From Nocardioides sp. SR21 (lineage in GTDB: Bacteria; Actinomycetota; Actinomycetes; Propionibacteriales; Nocardioidaceae), in contig NZ_JAKWJR010000002.1 of assembly GCF_022761125.1 (NCBI RefSeq), positions 372,001 to 436,000 of the forward strand: a DNA stretch of 64,000 nucleotides, read 5' to 3'. Positions 7,764 to 16,289 of this stretch are shown piece by piece; the stretch's first letter is position 1; every line of letters begins with the position of its first letter. Under the pieces are notes generated by a model. That model did no database searches and was not told the origin of the DNA. It saw only the letters and a program-made list of their open reading frames with translations. Made by a program: the position numbers and the translations under genes.

Positions 7764-8636
7764 TCACGCGGTGGCGGCGTCGCGGCGCTGCTGGAGCCGC
7801 TCGGCGAGGAGCGCGGCCGCGGGGCCGACCTGGTGGCCGAGGCGCAGGCAGTGGTCGGGCGCCAGGTCCTGGAAACCACCGCCGACGGCGACCAGCACGT
7901 CGGGGGCGTGCTCCTGGAGGGCGGCGACCGTCTCGGTGAGGGAGGCGACGTCGCGCTCCATCGGGATGGCCAGGACCGCGGCATCGGCCGAGCGGGCGGT
8001 GACGGCGGTGACCCAGTCCTCGACGGGTACGTCGGCGCCGAGGTAGCTGGTCGCCAGCCCGGCCCGACGCGCGGCCGTCGCGAACGACATCAGCCCGAGG
8101 TCGTGGCGTGCCTTGGGCGGCAGGCCGATGACGATCCGCGGACCGACCGGCCCCTCGCCCGCCGCCTCGTAGGCAGCGGCCAGCCGGCGCACGACGCACC
8201 CGCTGACCAGGTGCTCGCCGGCCACCGACACCCGGCCGGCCTCCCAGCCGAGGCCGACCTCGCGCAGCGAGGGGAGCAGCCAGCCGTCGACGACCGACTC
8301 GAACGACGCGTTGTTGAACCGGTGCTCGAGCACCGCGGTCAGCGTCGCGAGGTCGAACTCCTCGGCGCCCTGGACGAGCGCGCGGTCGAACGACGGCGCG
8401 TCCTCGTCCACCTGCACCGCCGTACGACGCAGGACCTCGGCCGCCGCGAGGCGGGCCGACCAGCCCTCGTTGATCAGCGCGTTCATCGCGCTGAGGGCGC
8501 GCACCGCCTGCTCGTCGTAGAGCCGGTAGCCGGACTCGGAACGACGCGAGGTGCCGACGCCGTAGCGCCGTTCCCAGGCGCGGAGGGTCGACTCGCTGAC
8601 ACCTACGCGCTCGGCGGCCCGCTTGATCGTGTACAT
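7764..8636 (-). CDS. MerR-family regulator with cobalamin-binding light-sensor domain (CarH/LitR-type)
   Basis: 290 codons. Residues 1-70 form a MerR winged helix-turn-helix (YTIKRAAERVGVSESTLRAWERRYG). Residues 80-290 form a four-helix bundle plus Rossmann domain of the B12-binding type. The CarH signature W-x9-EH is present as W131...E141-H142, and the lower cobalt ligand candidate is His178 in ARHDLG; these numbers almost coincide with those of Thermus CarH. The first residue of the usual E/D-x-H-x-x-G motif is Ala176, and the position after W131 is Glu. In the family, adenosylcobalamin-bound tetramers repress in the dark and dissociate in light. The gene is 3 bases downstream of the SRPBCC gene and divergent from the photolyase operon it presumably controls. 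Confidence 0.88.
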   Translation of the reverse strand: MYTIKRAAERVGVSESTLRAWERRYGVGTSRRSESGYRLYDEQAVRALSAMNALINEGWSARLAAAEVLRRTAVQVDEDAPSFDRALVQGAEEFDLATLTAVLEHRFNNASFESVVDGWLLPSLREVGLGWEAGRVSVAGEHLVSGCVVRRLAAAYEAAGEGPVGPRIVIGLPPKARHDLGLMSFATAARRAGLATSYLGADVPVEDWVTAVTARSADAAVLAIPMERDVASLTETVAALQEHAPDVLVAVGGGFQDLAPDHCLRLGHQVGPAAALLAERLQQRRDAATA

Positions 8637-8639
8637 GGG

Positions 8640-9062
8640 TCAGCGCAGTGCGTCGCGCAGACCCTTCTCGGCCTCGTCGCCCAGGCGCTTGAACGCCGGG
8701 GACAACAGCGGCGCCACCAGCTTGGCGAAGCCCTTGAACGTGAACTCCGCGCGGTAGGTCAGCTCGGTGCCGGCCGGCGTGGGCGTCATGGTCATGGTGT
8801 CCTCGGAGACGACGGTCTTGTTCTCCCCGCGCAGCCGAAGCCGGCCGGGGGAGTCGGCCTCCTCCACGACGTACTCGAGCTGCGTCTCGCGGCCGAGGAA
8901 GCGCGACACGTTGCGGTAGCGGGTGCCGACGCCGCCGTCGCCCTCGAGGCGGGTCGTGCGGACTGTACCGGGATCCCACTCCTCGGTGGTGGTGAAGTCC
9001 TGGAGGTAGGCGAAGACCTCTTCCGGGGGTCGCGGGACCTGCAGCGTGCGGCTGATTTCCAT
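8640..9062 (-). CDS. SRPBCC (START/Bet v1-like) family protein
   Basis: 140 codons from ATG 9062. The sequence has the polyketide cyclase/START-like pattern (MEISRTLQVPRPPEEVFAYL, then a WDPGT segment and alternating beta strands) of small lipid- or hydrophobe-binding proteins. A precise ligand is not evident. It is the first gene of a two-gene minus-strand unit with the light-sensing regulator, and its promoter region is shared with the photolyase operon. A TTAGGT box lies 5 bases before the ATG. A possible role is handling a membrane lipid or flavin-modified fatty acid made by the divergent operon; this is inference. Confidence 0.8.
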   Translation of the reverse strand: MEISRTLQVPRPPEEVFAYLQDFTTTEEWDPGTVRTTRLEGDGGVGTRYRNVSRFLGRETQLEYVVEEADSPGRLRLRGENKTVVSEDTMTMTPTPAGTELTYRAEFTFKGFAKLVAPLLSPAFKRLGDEAEKGLRDALR

Positions 9063-9073
9063 GTCTGACCTAA

Positions 9074-9099
9074 CCTTTGACAAACCTTGTACAAAGACC
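9074..9099. promoter_or_regulatory. Candidate CarH/LitR operator: two 11-bp direct repeats
   Basis: The direct repeats TTTGACAAACC and TTGTACAAAGA place the half-site nTnnACAn twice, with the two ACA triplets (9080-9082 and 9091-9093) exactly 11 bases apart. This is the half-site and period described for CarH tetramers on DNA. The repeats cover the -35 box and spacer of the plus-strand promoter, so a bound regulator would block it. I see only two clear repeats; known operators usually have three or four. Confidence 0.65.
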
Positions 9100-9106
9100 T
9101 TAGCGT
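9077..9106 (+). promoter_or_regulatory. Promoter of the photolyase/lipid-modification operon
   Basis: A perfect TTGACA (9077-9082) and TAGCGT (9101-9106) lie 18 bases apart. The same -10 hexamer is seen before hupB. Transcription should start near 9113, leaving a leader of about 80 bases before the ATG at 9195. Confidence 0.65.
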
Positions 9107-9194
9107 CACGCCCACCGCCTGGCAATCACCCCGCCCAATCCGGGGAGTGCGCCGGCGTCGAACCACCCACAACCGAACGCCCGAGGAGCACCCC

Positions 9195-10457
9195 ATGAGC
9201 CGCTCGACCGTTGCCGTCATCGGGGCAGGAGTGTCGGGGCTGACCGCCGCGCACGTCCTGTCCTCGGCCCGCGACGTCACGCTCTTCGAGGCCGACGACC
9301 GGCTGGGCGGTCACGCGCACACCCACGACGTCCCCGTCGGCGGAGACCGCACCGTGCCCGTCGACAGCGGGTTCATCGTGCACAACGAGCGGACCTACCC
9401 CCAGCTGCTGCGGCTCTTCGCCGAGCTGGGCGTCGAGACGCGGCCGACCGAGATGAGCATGAGCATCACCTGCACGTCGTGCGGGCTCTCGTACGCCGGT
9501 GGTCGCGGGCTCGGCGGCATCCTCGCCCAGCCGTGGCGGGCCGCGGACCCCCGGTTCGTGCGCACCCTCGCCGACGTCCCGCGGTTCCACCGCAACGCCC
9601 GCCGGCTGCTGGAGACGGAGGGCCCGGAGGTCACGTGGGGCCAGTTCCTCGCGGACGGCGGCTACTCCGACCACTTCGTCCGGCACTTCGCCGTCCCCCT
9701 CGTGTCCTGTGTGTGGTCCTCCGGCGACCAGGACGCGCTGGCCTACCCGGCGCGGCACCTGTTCGCGTTCCTCGAGCACCACGGGATGCTCACCGTGAAG
9801 GGCTCGCCCACGTGGCGCACCGTGGTCGGCGGCTCGCGGTCGTACGTCGAGCGCCTGGTCGAGCGGCTCCCCGACGTACGCCGCGGCGCGCCGGTCACCT
9901 CGGTGGTCCGGCACGACGACGGCGTCGACGTGATGACCGGTGACGGTCAGGTCGCGACGTTCGACCAGGTCGTCGTCGCCACCCACGCCGACCAGGCGCT
10001 GGCCCTGCTGGGTGACGCGAGCCCGGCGGAGAAGGACGACCTGAGCGCGATCACGTACTCGGTCAACCGCACCCTGCTCCACCGCGACGCGTCGCTGCTG
10101 CCCGCGCGCCGCGCTGCCCGCGCGTCGTGGAACCACCGGACCTCGTGCGGCCCGGACGCGGCCGAGAACGGCGTCACCGTGAGCTACTGGATGAACCGGC
10201 TGCAGGGCCTCGAGGTCGACGACGACCTCGTCGTCACGCTCAACGGCACGGACCTGGTCGCCCCGGATACCGTCGTGGCGGAGATGACCTACGCCCACCC
10301 GGTGTTCACGACGGCGGCGGTCGAGGCGGCCCAGCGGCTGCGGACGGCCGGCGGTGACCGGCTCGCGTTCGCAGGCGCCCACCTGGGCTGGGGATTCCAC
10401 GAGGACGGCTGCCGCTCGGGCGTCGAGGCCGCGGCCAGGCTCGGGGTGACCTGGTGA
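9195..10457 (+). CDS. FAD-dependent amine-oxidase-like oxidoreductase of the light-response cluster
   Basis: 420 codons; GAGGAG precedes ATG 9195 by 6 bases. The N-terminus STVAVIGAGVSGLTAAHVL is a dinucleotide-binding Rossmann motif of the flavin amine oxidase / phytoene desaturase superfamily. A CTSCG motif near residue 96 is a notable cysteine pair. The protein belongs to the flavoproteins that recur beside DUF1365 and Cfa-type genes in light- and singlet-oxygen-induced regulons; in Rhodobacter related families take part in methylated furan fatty acid synthesis. Its reaction here is unproven; oxidation or desaturation of a membrane acyl chain is a reasonable guess. It overlaps the next gene by four bases (GTGA). 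Confidence 0.85.
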   Translation: MSRSTVAVIGAGVSGLTAAHVLSSARDVTLFEADDRLGGHAHTHDVPVGGDRTVPVDSGFIVHNERTYPQLLRLFAELGVETRPTEMSMSITCTSCGLSYAGGRGLGGILAQPWRAADPRFVRTLADVPRFHRNARRLLETEGPEVTWGQFLADGGYSDHFVRHFAVPLVSCVWSSGDQDALAYPARHLFAFLEHHGMLTVKGSPTWRTVVGGSRSYVERLVERLPDVRRGAPVTSVVRHDDGVDVMTGDGQVATFDQVVVATHADQALALLGDASPAEKDDLSAITYSVNRTLLHRDASLLPARRAARASWNHRTSCGPDAAENGVTVSYWMNRLQGLEVDDDLVVTLNGTDLVAPDTVVAEMTYAHPVFTTAAVEAAQRLRTAGGDRLAFAGAHLGWGFHEDGCRSGVEAAARLGVTW

Positions 10458-11188
10458 CCGCCGCGCCGGCAGTCCCGAGCCTCGTCATAGGCACGGTCAG
10501 CCACGCCCGCCGCGCGCCCGTGCAGCGCTCCTTCGAGCATGCGCACTACCAGTGGCTGGTCGACGTCGACCACCTGCCGAAGGTCCCGTTCCTCGCGCGG
10601 TTCGACGCCCGCGACCACCTCGACGGTGGCCGACGCGGCGGCGGCATCCGCGGCGACCTCACGCGGTTCCTCCGGGGGCGCGGGATCACCCTCGAGCCCG
10701 ACGACCGGGTGCTGATGCTCGCCCACGCGCGGACGTTCGGTCACGTCTTCGACCCGCTCTCCGTGTTCTGGTGCCTGCGGCCCGACGGCGAGGTGCGAGC
10801 GGTGGTGTTCGAGGTGCACAACACGTACGGCGAGCGGCACGCCTACCTGCTCGACACCGACGAGCGTGGCCGCGGCTCGGTCGAGAAGGCGTTCTACGTG
10901 TCGCCGTTCAACGACACGGCGGGGCGCTACGAGGTCGGCCTGCGGCTCGAGGCCGACCTGGTGCGCGTGAGTGTCGCGCTCGACCGCGACCACCGCCGCG
11001 TGTTCACCGCTGTGACCACCGGTACGCCGGTGCCCGCGACGACCCGCGCGGTGCTCCGGACGTTCCGCCGCCACCTGTTCATGACCCACCGCGTCAGCGC
11101 GCTGATCCGCTGGCACGGCATCAAGCTCTGGCTCGCCAAGCTGCCCGTGCAGCCCCGACCCCCGCACTCCCAGGAGGCCGTCCGATGA
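10454..11188 (+). CDS. DUF1365 domain-containing protein
   Basis: 244 codons from GTG 10454, overlapping both neighbours by four bases. The segments FGHVFDPLSVFWC, FEVHNTYGERHAYLL and KAFYVSPF are the conserved core of DUF1365. The biochemical function is not established; the family almost always lies next to an amine-oxidase-like flavoprotein and a cyclopropane-fatty-acyl synthase homologue, as here, which points to membrane lipid modification. No signal peptide or membrane segment is evident. Confidence 0.9.
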   Translation: MTAAPAVPSLVIGTVSHARRAPVQRSFEHAHYQWLVDVDHLPKVPFLARFDARDHLDGGRRGGGIRGDLTRFLRGRGITLEPDDRVLMLAHARTFGHVFDPLSVFWCLRPDGEVRAVVFEVHNTYGERHAYLLDTDERGRGSVEKAFYVSPFNDTAGRYEVGLRLEADLVRVSVALDRDHRRVFTAVTTGTPVPATTRAVLRTFRRHLFMTHRVSALIRWHGIKLWLAKLPVQPRPPHSQEAVR

Positions 11189-12405
11189 CCATCACCGCAC
11201 CCTTGCCGCGGCAGTCCGCGCTACCGCGTGCCGACCTTCGCACGCTGCTCGCCCGCCGGATCATGAGGGCCGTGGTCGACCGCGTCCCGGTCGACGTGCG
11301 GATGCCGGACGGCAGGTCGCTGGGCCGCCGCGAGGGACCGGCGATCGACCTGGTCCGGCCCGACGCGCTGTTCCGGCGGATCGCGGAGCACCCCAAGATC
11401 GGCATCGGCGAGGGCTACATGGCCGGCGAGTGGCGCCCGGCCGAGGGCACCGACCTGGCGGCCGTGCTGCTGCCGTTCGCCGAGCGGGTGACGACCGCCG
11501 TACCGCCCGCCCTGGCGAAGCTGCGCCGCGTCGTGGACCGGCCGATCCCCTCTGCGGAGCGCAACGACCTGGCGGGCTCGCGGCGCAACATCGAGGCCCA
11601 CTACGACCTCAGCAACGAGCTGTTCGCGGCGTTCCTGGACGAGACGATGATGTACAGCTCCGCGCTGTTCGACGAGAGCCTCCCGTTCGCCGGGCAGGAC
11701 TTCTCCGAGGCCCAGCTGCGCAAGGTGCACGCGATCCTCGACATGGCCGAGGTGCGCGACGGCAGCCGGGTGCTCGAGATCGGCACCGGGTGGGGCACGC
11801 TCGCGGTCGAGGCCGCCCGCCGCGGTGCCACCGTCACGACCGTGACCCTGTCGAAGGAGCAGGCCGCGCTGGCCCGCGAGCGCGCCGACGCCGCCGGTGT
11901 CGGCGAGCGGATCGACATCCGGATCGAGGACTACCGCAACGTCACCGGTGAGTACGACGCCGTCGTCAGCGTCGAGATGATCGAGGCCGTCGGCGAGGAG
12001 TACTGGCCGACGTACTTCGCGACCCTCGACAAGCGCCTCGCCCCGGGCGGCATCGCGGCGATCCAGGCGATCCTGATGGGGCACGACCGCTACCTCGCGA
12101 CCCGGCGGTCGTACGGCTGGATCCAGAAGCACATCTTCCCGGGCGGGATGATCCCGTCGCTGCAGGCGATCGACACCACCACGCAGCAGCACACCACGCT
12201 GCGCGCCGACCGGGTGCACGCGTTCGGATCGCACTACGCGGAGACGCTGCGGCGCTGGCGGCACACGTTCGAGGGCGTCGACCTGGCGTCGCTCGGCTTC
12301 GACGAGACGTTCCGCCGCAAGTGGGAGTTCTACCTGGCCTACTGCGAGGTGGGCTTCGAGTCCGGCTACCTCGACGTCGCGCAGATCCGGCTGGCGCGCC
12401 GATGA
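11185..12405 (+). CDS. Cyclopropane-fatty-acyl-phospholipid synthase family methyltransferase
   Basis: 406 codons; AGGAGG stands 7 bases before ATG 11185, which overlaps the DUF1365 stop. The C-terminal two thirds are a SAM-dependent methyltransferase of the Cfa family: RNDLAGSRRNIEAHYDLSNE, YSSALF, then the SAM site VLEIGTGWGTLAVEAA. Enzymes of this fold transfer a methyl or methylene group to double bonds of phospholipid acyl chains in the membrane. In this operon it may be a specialised methylase rather than the ordinary stationary-phase Cfa. It overlaps the SDR gene by four bases. Confidence 0.92.
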   Translation: MTITAPLPRQSALPRADLRTLLARRIMRAVVDRVPVDVRMPDGRSLGRREGPAIDLVRPDALFRRIAEHPKIGIGEGYMAGEWRPAEGTDLAAVLLPFAERVTTAVPPALAKLRRVVDRPIPSAERNDLAGSRRNIEAHYDLSNELFAAFLDETMMYSSALFDESLPFAGQDFSEAQLRKVHAILDMAEVRDGSRVLEIGTGWGTLAVEAARRGATVTTVTLSKEQAALARERADAAGVGERIDIRIEDYRNVTGEYDAVVSVEMIEAVGEEYWPTYFATLDKRLAPGGIAAIQAILMGHDRYLATRRSYGWIQKHIFPGGMIPSLQAIDTTTQQHTTLRADRVHAFGSHYAETLRRWRHTFEGVDLASLGFDETFRRKWEFYLAYCEVGFESGYLDVAQIRLARR

Positions 12406-13112
12406 AGTACTGGATCATCGGGGCCAGCAGCGGCATCGGTGCCGAGCTCGCGCAGGAGCTCGTACGCCGCGGCGGCGAGGTGGCGATCAGCGCGCGCAAG
12501 GCCGAGGACCTGCAGGAGGTCGCCGGTGACGCGATGCAGGTCGTGCCGCTCGACGCGACCGACCGCGCGGCCGTGCTGGCGGCATCCGAGCAGGTGGGCG
12601 ACGTCGACGTCGTCGTGTGGTGCGCGGGGTACTGGAAGCAGTTCGACGCGGCCGCGTGGGACGCCGACATCTTCGAGCGGCACATCGAGGTCAACCTGCT
12701 CGGGCTCAACAACGTGCTGGCCGCGGCGATCCCGCGGATGGTCAGAAACCGACGCGGTCACCTGGTCGGGATCGCGTCGGTCGCCGGCTACCGCGGGCTC
12801 CCCGGAGCGGAGGCCTACGGCGCCACCAAGGCCGCGCAGATCAACCTGCTCGAGGGCCTGCGCGCCGCGCTCTCGAAGCACGGGGTGCGGGTCACCACCG
12901 TGTGCCCGGGCTTCGTGCGGACGCCGATGACCGACACCAACGAGTTCCCGATGCCGTTCATGATCGAGGCCGACCAGGCCGCGCGGGCGATCGCGGACGG
13001 GCTGGAGAAGCACCGCACCGAGATCGTCTTCCCGCTCCCGATGGCCGTGACGATGAAGCTCGCCCGCCTCGTGCCGGTGCGCGCGTGGGCGGCGCTGACG
13101 AAGCAACGATGA
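12402..13112 (+). CDS. Short-chain dehydrogenase/reductase (SDR)
   Basis: 236 codons from ATG 12402. The NAD(P) site is IGASSGIGAELAQEL near the N-terminus, the NNVLAA-type motif follows the fourth strand (WCAGYW takes the place of NNAG), and the active site is Ser before YGATKAAQ (Y-x3-K). Substrate unknown; its place in the coupled operon suggests reduction or oxidation of a lipid intermediate. It ends 10 bases before the photolyase gene. Confidence 0.9.
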   Translation: MKYWIIGASSGIGAELAQELVRRGGEVAISARKAEDLQEVAGDAMQVVPLDATDRAAVLAASEQVGDVDVVVWCAGYWKQFDAAAWDADIFERHIEVNLLGLNNVLAAAIPRMVRNRRGHLVGIASVAGYRGLPGAEAYGATKAAQINLLEGLRAALSKHGVRVTTVCPGFVRTPMTDTNEFPMPFMIEADQAARAIADGLEKHRTEIVFPLPMAVTMKLARLVPVRAWAALTKQR

Positions 13113-13122
13113 GGGCCGAGCG

Positions 13123-14361
13123 ATGACCTCGATCCTCTGGCTGCGGCGCGACCTGCGCCTCGACGACCACCCGGCGCTGCTGGCAGCGGCCGAGGACGGT
13201 CCGGTGGTCCCCGTGTTCGTCCGCGAACCTCGCCTGGGCAGGTCCGAGCGGTTGGACGCGTCGCTCGAGGCCTTCCGTGGGGCCACGGACGGCGCGCTGG
13301 TCATCCGCACCGGCGACCCGATCGACGTGATCCCCGACCTCGTCGACGAGGTCGGGGCGCGCAGCGTGCACGTCACCGAGGAGTTCACGCCGCACGCGCG
13401 GCGGCGCGACGCCGTGGTCGCCGAGCTGGTGACCCTGGTGGCCAGCGGGACGCCGTACGCCGTCCGGCCGGGCACGCTCCTCACCGGCGCGGGCACGCCG
13501 TACCAGGTGTTCACGCCGTTCGCCCGGGCCTGGCGCGACCAGCCCGTCGAGCCGCCCCTGCCGCGCCCGGACTCCGTGCGCTGGAAGACGGCTGCGGGGG
13601 AGGAGCTCGCCCGGCGCCGGCTGCGCGCCTTCCGGGACGAGGGCTACGCGGAGGGTCGGGACCGACCTGACCGCGACGACACCAGCCGGCTGTCCGAGCA
13701 CCTGCGACACGGCGAGATCCACCCGCGCACGGTCCTGGCGAACGTCACCGACCCGACGTTCGTGACGGAGCTGATCTGGCGCGAGTTCTACGCCGACGTG
13801 CTGTGGAACCGGCCGGACACGGCGTGGGCGGACCTGCGCTCGCTGGACATGCCGTACGACGAGGACGGCGAGCTCGTCGACGCGTGGCGGGAGGGCCGGA
13901 CCGGCTACCCGTTCGTCGACGCGGGGATGCGGCAGCTGCTCGCGAGCGGGTGGATGCACAACCGGCTGCGGATGGTGACCGCGAGCTTCCTCGTCAAGGA
14001 CCTGCACGTCCGCTGGCAGGTCGGCGCCCGGTTCTTCCTGAAGCACCTCGCCGACGGGGACCTCGCCTCGAACAACCACGGCTGGCAGTGGGTGGCCGGC
14101 ACCGGGACGGACGCGGCGCCGTACTTCCGGATCTTCAACCCGGTGCGACAGGGCCTGCAGTTCGACCCGGACGGCGCCTACGTGCGGCGGTGGGTCCCGG
14201 AGCTCGCACACCTACCGGGCAAGGCCGCGCATGAACCTTGGCGGCACGAGGACGGGTACGCCGGCAGCTACCCCGAGCGGATCGTCGACCACGACGAGGA
14301 GCGCCGCGAGGCGCTCGACCGCTATCAGCGGGCCTCGCCGCGGACGGGTCGTCCCGGGTAG
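13123..14361 (+). CDS. phrB: Deoxyribodipyrimidine photo-lyase
   Basis: 412 codons. Class I photolyase/cryptochrome family: N-terminal antenna domain beginning ILWLRRDLRLDDHPALL, then the FAD domain with GYPFVDAGMRQL, WMHNRLRMV and the NNHGWQWVAGTG...YFRIFNP region. It repairs UV-induced cyclobutane pyrimidine dimers using blue light. As last gene of the operon behind a CarH-like operator it would be made when light is present. The last 37 bases overlap the convergent amidohydrolase gene. Confidence 0.95.
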   Translation: MTSILWLRRDLRLDDHPALLAAAEDGPVVPVFVREPRLGRSERLDASLEAFRGATDGALVIRTGDPIDVIPDLVDEVGARSVHVTEEFTPHARRRDAVVAELVTLVASGTPYAVRPGTLLTGAGTPYQVFTPFARAWRDQPVEPPLPRPDSVRWKTAAGEELARRRLRAFRDEGYAEGRDRPDRDDTSRLSEHLRHGEIHPRTVLANVTDPTFVTELIWREFYADVLWNRPDTAWADLRSLDMPYDEDGELVDAWREGRTGYPFVDAGMRQLLASGWMHNRLRMVTASFLVKDLHVRWQVGARFFLKHLADGDLASNNHGWQWVAGTGTDAAPYFRIFNPVRQGLQFDPDGAYVRRWVPELAHLPGKAAHEPWRHEDGYAGSYPERIVDHDEERREALDRYQRASPRTGRPG

Positions 14362-15803
14362 GCGTCCACGTCGAGCGCGCCGTCGCGGATCACGAACTCG
14401 CCGCCGACGAGCAGGTGCCGGACGCCGCTGGACGGGCGGGTCGGGTCGGTGACGGTCGCGTTGTCGGTGACCGCGGCCGGGTCGAGCACGACCAGGTCGG
14501 CGTCGGCGCCGGGCGCGAGCAGTCCCTTGGCACGCATGGCCGGAGCGACCTCGTCGAGGACCCGGGCGGGCAGGTAGGAGCAGCGGCGGAACGCCTCGGG
14601 CCACGACCACAGCCCGTGCTCGCGCACCATCAGCCGCAGGCTGCGCGCGAACGTGCCGGACGTGCGCGGGTGGGTCTCGGCGCCGGTGGGCAGCGGCCAC
14701 TCGCGGGTGTCCTCGCGGCGGTCCGGCCACTCGAGCGGCATCGCGTCGCTCGCGACGATCGCGTCGGGGTAGGCGAGCGCCTGGCGCAGCAGCGCCCGGT
14801 CCGACTCGTCGCGCTCGTCGAGGAACTCGACCACGCAGGTGGCGCCCGGGTCGGTCTCGCGCAGCTCCGCGAGGCGTCGTACGTCGGAGACGCGCTCGCC
14901 GCTGGCCAGCATCACGATGCTCGACGCGGTGAGGCCCCAGGCGTCCAGCCGCTCCGGGGCGAGGAAGAACGCGCCGATGCTGGTGCTGCCCATGCCGTAC
15001 GGGTAGACCTCGACGGTGACCCGCGAGCCTGCGGTGCGGGCGTCGTCGAGGGTGCCGAGGACGCGGTCGACGTGCCGGCGCGAGGTGCTGTTGACGTGGC
15101 AGTGGTGCATCACGGCGCCGGTCTCCTTGGCCGCGATCGCGATCTCGCTGGAGCCGTCGATCGGCGTCGTCGGGTCGGCCTCGACGAGCTCACGCACGTG
15201 GGTGAACGTCGGGGCACCGGCGTTCGCCGCGAGCTGGGCGACGGCGAGGAACTCCTTCGGGTCCGAGCGGGGCGCGTAGCCCATCAGGATCCCGATGCCG
15301 AGCGCGCCCGCGGCCAGCTCGCCCTCGAGGAGCTCGAGCCAGGCAGCCAGCTCGGCGGGGGAGGACGTGCGCTGCCAGTCCGGGTCGCCGAGCAGGTTGG
15401 TCGACGAGTCGAAGCGGGCGGTCGGCGTGATGCCCGAGAGCACCTGGCCGCGGGCGTCGGCCCAGGACGCGGAGAAGCCGTAGTTCAGGACCCGGCCGGC
15501 CGCCGCGGCGTCGGCGTACGCCTTCCCGATCGGCATCAGGCCGGCCTCGAGGTCGAGGTTGGTGGTCACGCCGTCGAACGCCTGGAGCCGCTGCCCGGCG
15601 ATCGAGTGCACGTGGCTGTGGAGGTCGACGAAGCCCGGGCCGACCACGAGGCCGGTCACGTCCACGACGGTCGCGTCGGCGTCGAGCACCGGCACGGTCG
15701 AGACGTCCACGACCTTCCCGTCACGGACGACGACGTCGGCGACGGTCTCCGTCCCGGCGGCGGGGTCGATGACGCGTCCACCGCGCAGGATCGTCGACTT
15801 CAT
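14325..15803 (-). CDS. Amidohydrolase family protein, N-acyl-D-amino-acid deacylase-like
   Basis: 492 codons from ATG 15803. The metal-dependent amidohydrolase core starts at ILRGGRVIDPAAGTETVADV and has the HxH metal motif at H62 and H64 (FVDLHSHVHS), a THVRELV strand and the ASDAMPLEW Asp region. The whole architecture is that of D-aminoacylase/dihydroorotase-like enzymes that hydrolyse cyclic or acylated amides. Substrate not determinable. It stands alone on the minus strand and its 3' end overlaps photolyase. Confidence 0.85.
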   Translation of the reverse strand: MKSTILRGGRVIDPAAGTETVADVVVRDGKVVDVSTVPVLDADATVVDVTGLVVGPGFVDLHSHVHSIAGQRLQAFDGVTTNLDLEAGLMPIGKAYADAAAAGRVLNYGFSASWADARGQVLSGITPTARFDSSTNLLGDPDWQRTSSPAELAAWLELLEGELAAGALGIGILMGYAPRSDPKEFLAVAQLAANAGAPTFTHVRELVEADPTTPIDGSSEIAIAAKETGAVMHHCHVNSTSRRHVDRVLGTLDDARTAGSRVTVEVYPYGMGSTSIGAFFLAPERLDAWGLTASSIVMLASGERVSDVRRLAELRETDPGATCVVEFLDERDESDRALLRQALAYPDAIVASDAMPLEWPDRREDTREWPLPTGAETHPRTSGTFARSLRLMVREHGLWSWPEAFRRCSYLPARVLDEVAPAMRAKGLLAPGADADLVVLDPAAVTDNATVTDPTRPSSGVRHLLVGGEFVIRDGALDVDAYPGRPVRGEAR

Positions 15804-15893
15804 CCCTCGATTGTGTCGCGGGCGCGGTCCGCTCGACTTGGTGGGTCCGACAGGTCCGGGCGTCCCGAGTGGTGCGGTCGTACGAGCCGCGGC

Positions 15894-16205
15894 TCAGGCA
15901 CCCCAGGCCGGATCGTGGTCCGGGTGGTCGGCGTACGCCGAGGCGACCATGCGGAGCGTGGGACACGGGTCGTCGCCGACGCCGAACCAGGCCGCACGGT
16001 CGTTCTCCGGGAGGGGCGCGCGCGGGCACTCGTGCGGTCCGTCGTGGAACGCGACGATCCGCCGCTTGGCCTCGCACCCGGCCACCACGCGGTCCTCGAT
16101 CACGTAGGTCCCGAGGACGCCGTCACGGACCTCGACGCGGGACCATCTGCTCGCGTTCTTCTCGTCCTCCGCGATGCGGTCCAGCAAGAACCCGATGATC
16201 CTCAC
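15894..16205 (-). CDS. DUF6221 family protein
   Basis: 103 codons from GTG 16205, preceded by GGAGG about 10 bases upstream. The C-terminal pattern CEAKRRIVAFH ... CPTLRMVASAYADHPD matches a small, cytosolic, actinobacterial family of unknown function (DUF6221). A longer frame is open upstream but the match begins at IIGFLLDRI. Upstream lie two TTTACGGAC repeats 21 bases apart (16290-16319) that may regulate it. Confidence 0.8.
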   Translation of the reverse strand: MRIIGFLLDRIAEDEKNASRWSRVEVRDGVLGTYVIEDRVVAGCEAKRRIVAFHDGPHECPRAPLPENDRAAWFGVGDDPCPTLRMVASAYADHPDHDPAWGA

Positions 16206-16289
16206 GACGCACCAGCCTCCTTCGCGGCCTCGACTTAGTCGCGAACGCTCCCACACCGCTCGGCCGGTTGCCCAGGTTCTCTCCCAGCC

